From a virus: a DNA stretch of 58,552 nt. Position numbers and translations under genes: made by a program. This document shows positions 51,645-58,552 of the stretch, one piece after another. The first letter of the stretch is position 1; every line of letters starts with the position of its first letter. The stretch spans positions 1-58,552 of IMG/VR virus record IMGVR_UViG_3300021962_000122. One strand, given 5' to 3'. The notes below the pieces were generated by a model. That model searched no databases, had not been told where the DNA came from, and saw nothing but the letters and a program-made list of their open reading frames with translations.

Positions 51645-51920
51645 ATGATGTCCAGCCGTGGTATGGGGGACATCAACCCCTCAAAAATGCCCGGCGGGAA
51701 GAAAAAAGCCCGTCGGGATGACACTGCTTTCACCCAATACAAAGAGGGTGGAAAAGTCAACGCGGCGGGTAACTACACCAAACCTGAACTCAGGAAACGC
51801 ATAGTTAGCCAAGTCAAGGCAGCAGCAACCCACGGTACTGGTGCTGGCCAGTGGTCAGCCCGTAAAGCGCAGTTGGTCGCCAAGAAGTACAAGGCCGCTG
51901 GCGGGGGTTACAGAGATTGA
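51645..51920 (+). CDS. Small basic virion-associated protein
   Basis: 91 residues. YKEGGKVNAAGNYTKPELRK and GTGAGQWSARKAQLVAKKYK are a conserved phage pattern. Basic and probably helical; packed-DNA or assembly role possible. Confidence 0.7.
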   Translation: MMSSRGMGDINPSKMPGGKKKARRDDTAFTQYKEGGKVNAAGNYTKPELRKRIVSQVKAAATHGTGAGQWSARKAQLVAKKYKAAGGGYRD

Positions 51921-52150
51921 AAGCGCCGCAGCAATCCCTTAAAAATTGGGGAGACCAAAAATGGAGAACCAAAAGTGGTAAAAAATCTTCTGACACAGGT
52001 GAGCGATATCTTCCTGAAGCTGCAATCAAAGCTCTCAGCCCTGCTGAATACGCTGCGACAACGCGTGCAAAACGTGCTGGGAAAAAAGCCGGAAAGCAAT
52101 TCGTGAAGCAGCCACCCAAGGTGGCAAAGAAAACGGCAGGATTTAGATAA
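51917..52150 (+). CDS. Small basic protein (DUF5872-like)
   Basis: 77 residues. SLKNWGDQKWRTKSGKKSSD and AEYAATTRAKRAGKKAGKQF are the family signature. TTG start overlaps the previous stop (TTGA). Confidence 0.7.
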   Translation: MKAPQQSLKNWGDQKWRTKSGKKSSDTGERYLPEAAIKALSPAEYAATTRAKRAGKKAGKQFVKQPPKVAKKTAGFR

Positions 52151-53085
52151 TGGCAACAACTTCTGGACAAGCAGGCTTTAATTTAGACCTCACCGAACTG
52201 GTGGAGGAGGCATTTGAGCGTGCTGGTTCAGAGTTGCGCACCGGATATGACCTGAAAACGGCACGTCGGTCGTTGAATTTGCTGTTTGCCGACTGGGCAA
52301 ACCGTGGTGTCAACATGTGGACGTTTGAGCAGGGCACCATTACCTTCACACAGGGGCTAAACACCTACGCAATTCCCACCGATACGGTAGATTTGCTGGA
52401 TCATGTGATCCGAACCAACGCAAATGTGGCCTCAACACAGTCAGATTTGACAATCACACGCATCAGCGTGTCCACATACGCCACCATCCCCAATAAATTG
52501 ACCCAAGCCCGGCCTATTCAGGTTTGGTACCAGCGTTTGGACGGGCAAATCATGCCCACCACAGCGGTTTTGGCGGCAAATGCCAGTGCCACAGACAACA
52601 CAATCACTTTGTCCAACGTTGTTGGCTTGCCTGCAATTGGGTACGTCAACATCGACAGCGAAACCATCTTCTACAACTACATTGACGGCAACATTCTGAG
52701 TGATTGTTACCGTGGTCAGAACGGCACAACCGCTGCTTCACATACTGCCAGCGCAACCACCAAGATTTACGTCAACAACGTTCCCCGAGTGACTGTTTGG
52801 CCAACGCCTGACGGCTCCCAGACCTACCAGTTTGTGTACTGGCGCATGCGGCGCGTGCAAGATGCTGGCAGCGGTGTCAATGTCATGGATGTACCCTTCC
52901 GTTTTGTGCCTTGCATGGTGGCTGGGCTGGCCTACTACGTGGCGCTTAAAGTGCCCGGGGGCATGGATAGATTGGTGGTGTTGAAACAGCAGTATGACGA
53001 GGCTTGGATGACGGCGGCTGATGAGGATCAGGAACGCGCTGCTTTGCGCCTTGTGCCTAGACAAATGTTCATTGGGGGAAGCTGA
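52150..53085 (+). CDS. Head-tail adaptor/tail protein with inserted module
   Basis: 311 residues. LTELVEEAFERAGSELRTGY and LNLLFADWANRGVNMWTFEQ are typical of a head-to-tail adaptor. At about residues 140-215 there is an inserted beta module (DNTITLSNVVGLPAIGYVNI, CYRGQNGTTAASHTASATTK), otherwise found in fibres. Confidence 0.75.
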   Translation: MATTSGQAGFNLDLTELVEEAFERAGSELRTGYDLKTARRSLNLLFADWANRGVNMWTFEQGTITFTQGLNTYAIPTDTVDLLDHVIRTNANVASTQSDLTITRISVSTYATIPNKLTQARPIQVWYQRLDGQIMPTTAVLAANASATDNTITLSNVVGLPAIGYVNIDSETIFYNYIDGNILSDCYRGQNGTTAASHTASATTKIYVNNVPRVTVWPTPDGSQTYQFVYWRMRRVQDAGSGVNVMDVPFRFVPCMVAGLAYYVALKVPGGMDRLVVLKQQYDEAWMTAADEDQERAALRLVPRQMFIGGS

Positions 53086-53513
53086 TGGGGAACCGGTTTT
53101 CCTCTGGCAAAAACTCGATTGCTGAGTGCGACCGTTGTGGTTTCAGGTTCAAGCTTACGGTACTGAAGAAGTTGGTTGTCAAGACCAAGACATACGACTT
53201 GAAAGTGTGCCCGCAGTGCTGGGAGCCAGATCAGCCGCAACTCCAGTTGGGCATGTACCCAGTGGACGACCCGCAAGGGGTGCGCGATCCAAGGCCAGAC
53301 TTAAGCTACCAGTTGTCTGGTCGCACGGGTTTGCAGATTGTGCTGACAAACAGCCCTGCGTTGGACGCAGAAGGGATTGTGGGTGGAGGCAGTCGAGTGT
53401 TTCAGTGGGGTTGGAACCCAGTTGGTGGGGCGGCGTTTTTTGATGCTGCTCTGACACCAAATAACTTGGTTTTAGCGGTAGAAATTGGTACAGTTACAGT
53501 TGCAACGACATAA
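53085..53513 (+). CDS. Zinc-ribbon virion protein
   Basis: 142 residues. ECDRCGFRFKLT and KVCPQCWEPDQP give a CxxC/CxxC zinc site; the middle has QGVRDPRPDLSYQLSGRTG. A small conserved phage head-tail protein by position. Confidence 0.7.
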   Translation: MGNRFSSGKNSIAECDRCGFRFKLTVLKKLVVKTKTYDLKVCPQCWEPDQPQLQLGMYPVDDPQGVRDPRPDLSYQLSGRTGLQIVLTNSPALDAEGIVGGGSRVFQWGWNPVGGAAFFDAALTPNNLVLAVEIGTVTVATT

Positions 53514-53520
53514 GGAGTCG

Positions 53521-53715
53521 ATGATGGACAAGAAAGATTTAGCACAGGACAAAAAAATGATTGCTGGTGCCGTGCACAAGCACGAAAAGAAATTGCACCC
53601 GGGCAAACCCATGACAAAGTTAAAAGCTGGCGGCAAAACCAACAGCGACATGTTGAAATACGGTCGCAACATGGCCAAAATCATGAACCAGCGTTCTTCT
53701 GGTCGCGGAGGCTAA
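53521..53715 (+). CDS. Small Lys-rich protein
   Basis: 64 residues, MMDKKDLAQDKKMIAGAVHK, then MTKLKAGGKTNSD. ATG pair at 53521/53524 after AAGGAGTCG; the second ATG has the better spacing. Conserved in similar phages. Confidence 0.7.
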   Translation: MMDKKDLAQDKKMIAGAVHKHEKKLHPGKPMTKLKAGGKTNSDMLKYGRNMAKIMNQRSSGRGG

Positions 53716-53716
53716 G

Positions 53717-53917
53717 ATGGCTGAATACAAACAACCAAAAAACGTTCCAAGTGTGGTTGTTGGTGAAGAGCCAGCAAAAGAAACCATGCGAAAAGCAAAC
53801 GTGTCTGTAGCCAATGTGCGCAGCCAAGACTACCCACCTACCAAAACAAGCGGTATCAAAATCCGTGGCACTGGCGCGGCTACCAAAGGCGTGATGGCTA
53901 GAGGCCCGATGGCATGA
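53717..53917 (+). CDS. Small hypothetical protein
   Basis: 66 residues, MAEYKQPKNVPSVVVGEEPA, then KTSGIKIRGTGAATKGVMAR. Low complexity, basic; Gly/Thr-rich end. Confidence 0.65.
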   Translation: MAEYKQPKNVPSVVVGEEPAKETMRKANVSVANVRSQDYPPTKTSGIKIRGTGAATKGVMARGPMA

Positions 53918-54615
53918 ATTATTCTGAGCTTGTAACTGCGATTCAGGATTACACAGAAAATAGCTTTAGCTATTCGACCAATCCTGCGCCTATCAATACA
54001 TTTATTGAGCAGGCGGAGCAACGCATTTACAACACAGTTCAGTTTCCATCCATCAGAAAAAATGTCACTGGTGTCACGGCAACCAACAACAAATACTTGT
54101 CTTGTCCAAGCGATTTCCTGTCAACATTTTCGTTGGCGGTTATTGATGCGGACGGCAATTACGAGTACCTGTTGAACAAAGATGTGAACTTCATCCGTCA
54201 GGCGTATCCAAAACCAACCGATACCGCGATTCCGAAGTACTACGCACTGTTTGGCCCAACCACCACAAATGGGCCAACCCCCGTCACCACAAATGAGTTG
54301 AGTTTTATTCTTGGCCCAACCCCTGATGCAGCTTACGATGTTGAATTGCATTATTACTATTACCCTGAGTCAATCGTCACGGCAACCACAACATGGTTGG
54401 GTGACAACTTTGATTCTGTGTTGTTGTATGGCTCAATTGTGGAGGCTTACACATACATGAAGGGTGAGCCTGACGTAATGCTTGGATATGACGCCAAGTA
54501 CAAAGAAGCACTTGCGTTGGCCAAACGTCTGGGTGATGGGCTTGAACGCAGCGACGCATATCGCAGTGGGCAAGCAAGGGTTGCTCCGTTACCTCAAAAC
54601 AATGGGGTGCGTTGA
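53914..54615 (+). CDS. Head-tail adaptor-type protein
   Basis: 233 residues. MNYSELVTAIQDYTENSF, FIEQAEQRIYNTVQFPSIRK and YAYT-like C-terminal helices (YGSIVEAYTYMKGEPDVMLG) match the tail-tubular/adaptor family that links portal and tail in podoviruses. Confidence 0.75.
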   Translation: MNYSELVTAIQDYTENSFSYSTNPAPINTFIEQAEQRIYNTVQFPSIRKNVTGVTATNNKYLSCPSDFLSTFSLAVIDADGNYEYLLNKDVNFIRQAYPKPTDTAIPKYYALFGPTTTNGPTPVTTNELSFILGPTPDAAYDVELHYYYYPESIVTATTTWLGDNFDSVLLYGSIVEAYTYMKGEPDVMLGYDAKYKEALALAKRLGDGLERSDAYRSGQARVAPLPQNNGVR

Positions 54616-55043
54616 TGGCTTTCACAGGCAACTACACATGCAACGTTTTTCGTACGGGTTTGATGGACGGCACGTTCAACTTTACGTCGGGTACGTTTTA
54701 CATTGCTCTGTACACCAATGAAGCCACGCTTGATGCGACTACCACGGCTTATACGACTGCGGGTGAGGTTGTGGATGCAGGGTATACAGCTGGTGGGCAG
54801 GTTCTTACGATAACCCAGACACCGACCACAGGCAACGCGCCTAACACAACAGCATACGTTTCGTTTTCAAACGCGGAGTGGACAGGAGCAATCACTGCCA
54901 GAGGAGCTTTGATTTATCAAAGTGGTGGGGGCAACCCAGCGGTTTGTGTGTTGGACTTCGGTTCAAATAAAACATCAACCACAATTTTCACGGTGCAGTT
55001 CCCTGCTGCTACCAACACATCTGCAATCATTCGTATCGCATAA
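54615..55043 (+). CDS. Tail/fibre beta protein
   Basis: 142 residues, MAFTGNYTCNVFRTGLMDGT, then FYIALYTNEATLDATTTAYT; recognised as a phage tail-fibre-like domain that recurs in many phages. ATG preceded by a TTG at 54612. Confidence 0.7.
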   Translation: MAFTGNYTCNVFRTGLMDGTFNFTSGTFYIALYTNEATLDATTTAYTTAGEVVDAGYTAGGQVLTITQTPTTGNAPNTTAYVSFSNAEWTGAITARGALIYQSGGGNPAVCVLDFGSNKTSTTIFTVQFPAATNTSAIIRIA

Positions 55044-55053
55044 GGAGTAACAA

Positions 55054-55635
55054 ATGTCAGCAATCGAAAAATCCCAAGCCGCCGATACCATCGGTAGCGC
55101 AATCACAAAAACCTTGCAATCAGGTGAGGCGGCTACTGCCAAGGGTGTTTACACCATGCAGTGCTTTGACAAGGATGGCAATTTGAAATGGGAAGCCCAA
55201 TACCCCAATCTGGTTGTCAATGGCGGTTTGCAAGACATGAACAACAAGTATTTTCTGGGTAGCGCCTATACAGCCGCTTGGTACATTGGCTTGTACGGCT
55301 CGGGCGCGAGTAACAGTCCTGCGGCTGGCAACACTATGGCTTCGCACAGTAGCTGGACAGAAGAGACTGGATACAGTCAGGCAACACGCCCAGCTTGTAC
55401 ATTTGCTACACCAACCACAGCCAATCCATCTGTGGCTACCAACTCAGCTTCCCCCGCTGTTTACAGCATCAACGCCACAGCAACAATTGGCGGAGCTTTT
55501 TTGGTAAGCGACAACACTAAGGGTGGCTCAACTGGTGTTCTGTACTCAGCATCTGATTTCACTTCGCCGGGTGATCGTTCTGTTGTTTCAGGCGACACAC
55601 TCAATGTCACTTACACACTCAGTTTGGCAGGTTAA
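55054..55635 (+). CDS. Tail/fibre protein
   Basis: 193 residues; QYPNLVVNGGLQDMNNKYFL, AAWYIGLYGSG, ATIGGAFLVSDNTKGGSTGV and a C-terminal VVSGDTLNVTYTLSLA. This is a beta domain found in tail proteins of many phages. Confidence 0.7.
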   Translation: MSAIEKSQAADTIGSAITKTLQSGEAATAKGVYTMQCFDKDGNLKWEAQYPNLVVNGGLQDMNNKYFLGSAYTAAWYIGLYGSGASNSPAAGNTMASHSSWTEETGYSQATRPACTFATPTTANPSVATNSASPAVYSINATATIGGAFLVSDNTKGGSTGVLYSASDFTSPGDRSVVSGDTLNVTYTLSLAG

Positions 55636-55637
55636 TC

Positions 55638-55814
55638 ATGGCAACATTTAAAAAAGGCGATGTCGTTAAATTAAACGGCGTCGTACCCCAAGGCCCAGTG
55701 CTTGCGATGCGTATGGATGAAGATGGCAACGTGTCTTATCTGATTGAGTGGACAGATGTTGATGGGAAAACCCAGCAGCGTTGGTTTGCTGAGTCTGATT
55801 TGATCGCAGGCTAA
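55638..55814 (+). CDS. YodC/DUF2158-like small protein
   Basis: 58 residues. MATFKKGDVVKLNGVVPQGP then EDGNVSYLIEWTDV and RWFAESDL fit the small beta-barrel YodC-like family. Short, between tail genes. Confidence 0.65.
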   Translation: MATFKKGDVVKLNGVVPQGPVLAMRMDEDGNVSYLIEWTDVDGKTQQRWFAESDLIAG

Positions 55815-55833
55815 TATGAGCAGGGCATGACGA

Positions 55834-57219
55834 GTGTTTGGATTTCTAGCATTCTCACAAGCCCCGTTTTCGTCGCTTAGTGGTAATACATTTGCTGCCT
55901 CAGTATCTGAATCAGCCACAGCGACGGATAGCATATCTTCGCTTTTAACTTTTAATTCGTCTGTATCCGAGACCGCTACCGCCACTGATTCAATCTCGTC
56001 TTTACTGACATTTTTGGCGGCAGTTTCTGAGACATCGACGGCTACAGACTCTATTTCGGCTGCGGCGACATTTCTCGCAAATATTTCTGAGTCTGCCACA
56101 GCTACAGATACGCTCTCAGCCTTACAGACTTTTGCAACAGATATATCCGAAGCAGTAACGGCAACGGACGCCATATCTGCGATCCAAGTATTTGTATCGG
56201 CAGTATCCGAGACAGCCACCGCATCTGATGCAGTTTCATCACTTCTGACGTATTTGTCAGCGGTGTCGGAGTCAGCAACAACAACGGACTCTATATCTTC
56301 CTCAGTTGTTTTCCAAAGTGTGGTGTCTGAGGCGGCAACTGCAACCGACGCAATATCATCGACACAAGATTTTGTTACGGCTGTGTCAGAAACAATCACG
56401 GCAACAGACTCTTTGTCTGCTGCGGCGAGCTTCATCTCCAACGTGGCTGAGACATCAACGGCAACGGATTCTGTTTCCGGTAAACAAGATTTTGGTGTCA
56501 CCGTGTCTGAGAGCGCAACTGCCACGGACAGCATAGCTTCTTCATACATTATTGGTTCCGCAGTATCTGAGACATCGGCGGCAACGGATTCAATCTCAGC
56601 GAATGCGGTGTTCCCAGTAACGATTAACGAAACATCGACAGTGACGGATTCAGGTTCTGCGGCTCAAACTTTTGCTACAAACGTAGCAGAGACAGCGACA
56701 GTGACGGATTCTGATTCGTCTACGCCTATTTACGCCCCGCAGATTGCAGAATCAGTAACAGCAACAGATGATGTGTCTAGCTCATTTGCATTCACTGGCA
56801 ATGTGGATGAAACGGCTACGGCAACAGATGACATTGTTGGCGGTTTATTGTTCTTGAACAGTGTCACCGAATCTTCCGTGGCTACGGACGCAATGGAAGC
56901 GTTTGCCACTTTTGCGGTGCTTGTTGAAGAATTTGGGTCAGTTATCGACGGGGCGGTGGTAACGCAGGTCTTCCTGTGCGCCATCCAAGAAACCATCACG
57001 GCATCGGACTCGTTCTTTGCCCGATTCTTGTGGGAACTCATCAACGACAGTCAGACCGCAAACTGGGCAAACATAGACTCCTCAGAAAGCACAACTTGGG
57101 CGACAATCAACGCAGCCCAAAGTGCGGGCTGGGCAAATCTAAACACCGCAGAGTCCGCTGACTGGGCAGAAATAAATGACAGCAACCCCAATACTTGGAC
57201 AAAGATTGGGACAACCTGA
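55834..57219 (+). CDS. Repeat-rich tail fibre protein
   Basis: 461 residues. At least 13 repeats of about 30 residues with the pattern VSE(T/S)ATATDSIS...F cover residues 20-390. The C-terminus has a second repeat type, short W-containing units (WANIDSSE, WATINAAQ, WANLNTAE, WAEINDSN). The repeats look like a beta-helical or fibrous shaft. GTG start at 55834 is inferred, SD weak. Confidence 0.7.
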   Translation: MFGFLAFSQAPFSSLSGNTFAASVSESATATDSISSLLTFNSSVSETATATDSISSLLTFLAAVSETSTATDSISAAATFLANISESATATDTLSALQTFATDISEAVTATDAISAIQVFVSAVSETATASDAVSSLLTYLSAVSESATTTDSISSSVVFQSVVSEAATATDAISSTQDFVTAVSETITATDSLSAAASFISNVAETSTATDSVSGKQDFGVTVSESATATDSIASSYIIGSAVSETSAATDSISANAVFPVTINETSTVTDSGSAAQTFATNVAETATVTDSDSSTPIYAPQIAESVTATDDVSSSFAFTGNVDETATATDDIVGGLLFLNSVTESSVATDAMEAFATFAVLVEEFGSVIDGAVVTQVFLCAIQETITASDSFFARFLWELINDSQTANWANIDSSESTTWATINAAQSAGWANLNTAESADWAEINDSNPNTWTKIGTT

Positions 57220-57228
57220 GAGTAAGAC

Positions 57229-57687
57229 ATGGCATTGGTTTTAGCTGATCGCGTTCGGGAGACTACTACCACCGCTGGTACAGGCACAATCACGCTTGCC
57301 GGAGCCGTGACGGGCTTTCAGTCTTTCTCTGTTGTTGGAAATGGCAATACAACGTATTACACAATTGCTGGGCAGGGTACGTCTGAGTGGGAAGTGGGTG
57401 TTGGTACATATACGTTGTCTGGCACAACTTTGGCTCGAACAACTGTGCTGGCCTCCAGCAACTCCGGCAGCTTGGTGAATTTCAGCGCGGGTACAAAAGA
57501 TGTATTTGTCACGTATCCGGCGGGCAGGTCGGTTACTGGCGCGACAGGATTGACAGAGAACGATACCACCATCACAGCAAACTACACCATCACCACTGGA
57601 AGAAATGCTTTGAGCGCAGGGCCACTCACGGTTAACACGGGGGTCACGATCACGGTTCCGACGGGTTCAGTATGGACGGTTGTGTGA
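57229..57687 (+). CDS. Tail fibre-type protein with shared C-terminal module
   Basis: 152 residues. GTITLAGAVTGFQSFSVVGN, GTSEWEVGVGTYTLSGTTLA and FSAGTKDVFVTYPAGRS are a common phage tail module; the last 40 residues match those of the next gene. Confidence 0.75.
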   Translation: MALVLADRVRETTTTAGTGTITLAGAVTGFQSFSVVGNGNTTYYTIAGQGTSEWEVGVGTYTLSGTTLARTTVLASSNSGSLVNFSAGTKDVFVTYPAGRSVTGATGLTENDTTITANYTITTGRNALSAGPLTVNTGVTITVPTGSVWTVV

Positions 57688-57719
57688 TAAACCAATAGAA
57701 TGCAAGAAGGAGTTTAAAC

Positions 57720-58520
57720 GTGCCATCCTCATATACATCACTGCTAGGGCTTGTACAGCCCGTAACTGGGGAACTCACAAATACGTGGGGTTCAACGGTA
57801 AACACTCAGTTGACTCAACTGATAGAGGACGCTATTGCTCAATACTCCACAGTCAGCGTAACTGCGGGCGACTGGACACTGACTACAACAGGCGCTGGCG
57901 CACAAAACCAAGCGCGAACAGCCATACTGATCGCCACAGGCGCACCGGGTACAAGTAGATACATCTACGCCCCGCAGCAGAGCAAAACCTACGTGGTGGT
58001 CAACAACTGCACAGACGGCAGCGATATTTATATTCGGGGCGGTACATCAAGCTCATATTCTGCGGGTGTACTGATCGGGCCAAACAGTTCGGCCTTGGTG
58101 GTTTGGAACAACAAGACTGCGGAGTACACGGCAGACATTTCCGGCACAACCATGACGGTGTCTGCAATTGCCGCAGGTGGTATTCAGGTTGGTCAGTTCC
58201 TGACCGGCACGGGCGTGACCGCAGGCACATACGTCACAGAATTCTTGACCGGCACGGGTGGGGCAGGTACTTACACCGTCAGCGCATCCCAGACTGTTGC
58301 TTCAACAACCATGACTTCAGCCGACTTTGTGAAAGTCGCAGGGGGTGGCGGTGGAGCGACGGGCGGTGGCAACGATGAGATATTCTTCCAAAACGGACAG
58401 ACTGTCACTGCAAGTTACACAATCACGACAAACAGAAACGCAGGTACGTTTGGGCCGGTTTCTATCAATTCTGGTGTCACAGTGACGGTTCCGACAGGCT
58501 CTGTCTGGACTGTGGTTTAA
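57720..58520 (+). CDS. Tail fibre/tip-type protein
   Basis: 266 residues. GTG start after [36 protein letters not shown] begins a common phage tail protein; a [20 protein letters not shown] module is inserted near 165-205; the C-terminus matches the previous gene. Confidence 0.75.
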   Translation: MPSSYTSLLGLVQPVTGELTNTWGSTVNTQLTQLIEDAIAQYSTVSVTAGDWTLTTTGAGAQNQARTAILIATGAPGTSRYIYAPQQSKTYVVVNNCTDGSDIYIRGGTSSSYSAGVLIGPNSSALVVWNNKTAEYTADISGTTMTVSAIAAGGIQVGQFLTGTGVTAGTYVTEFLTGTGGAGTYTVSASQTVASTTMTSADFVKVAGGGGGATGGGNDEIFFQNGQTVTASYTITTNRNAGTFGPVSINSGVTVTVPTGSVWTVV

Positions 58521-58529
58521 GGAGAAAAC

Positions 58530-58552
58530 ATGTCTCAAGTATCAATTGCGGG
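58530..58552 (+). CDS. Start of next tail-block gene (truncated by window end)
   Basis: ATG at 58530 after AAGGAGAAAAC begins MSQVSIA and runs off the window. Possibly the gene before the M15 lysin if the genome is circular. Confidence 0.5.

Noticed and set aside
55671-56549. Long open frame on the minus strand (292 codons)
   Set aside because: It mirrors the repeat array of the fibre gene; codon periodicity of the repeat keeps the antisense frame open.
1-58552. Temperate phage or integrated prophage
   Set aside because: No integrase, excisionase, CI-type repressor pair or attachment-site duplication could be seen.

Overview
This window is a tailed, virulent-type bacteriophage genome or a nearly complete genome contig. 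It carries a terminase, portal, scaffold and major capsid protein, tail proteins and a full DNA replication set. I see no integrase, rRNA, host-type metabolic operon or CRISPR array. There is no tape-measure, sheath or long-tail gene set. The head-tail adaptors, the GNAT-like and Gln/Gly-rich internal virion proteins and a giant virion protein suggest a podovirus-like particle of the type common in marine and freshwater viromes. That placement comes from family resemblance by eye. I see no phage RNA polymerase, so transcription probably uses the host enzyme. The host cannot be read from the sequence.

There are three transcription blocks. (1) Positions 1-18656, plus strand: M15 endolysin (5' end cut by the window edge), a 794-aa tail protein, an inserted HNH-like gene, small virion genes, four internal-virion-type genes, and a 9.66-kb gene for a 3220-aa polyvalent protein with a metallopeptidase-like motif, an ADP-ribosyltransferase-like domain and a large C-terminal LPD-like region. 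(2) Positions 41248-18577, minus strand: the early/replication block, read leftward from a strong extended -10 promoter near 41.33 kb. It holds many small overlapping genes, a DUF3150-like/MoxR-AAA+/VWA-metallopeptidase cassette, VRR-NUC nuclease, family A DNA polymerase, a PD-(D/E)XK Cas4/RecB-like nuclease, HNH protein, SNF2 helicase, a probable ssDNA-binding protein, a tRNA-like element and a PrimPol-helicase. (3) Positions 41639-58552, plus strand: terminase, portal, GroES-like protein, scaffold, major capsid protein, adaptors and tail fibre/repeat proteins. The blocks diverge at about 41.3-41.6 kb and converge at about 18.6 kb. Both window edges fall in plus-strand tail/lysis genes, so the contig may be circularly permuted.

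The most unusual content lies outside ordinary genes. A 27-bp palindromic element occurs five times between 38.3 and 41.2 kb. A roughly 370-bp gene-free region at 39.85-40.22 kb has eight iteron-like GTGGGTA/TACCCAC-type cores around an AT-rich tract and is a candidate replication origin. A structured intergenic RNA candidate sits at 30.05-30.20 kb. A pseudoknot-capable leader lies between the major capsid gene and the next gene. An intrinsic-terminator-like hairpin lies in the leader of the early operon. Three tandem paralogues and an HNH gene overlap in the replication block.
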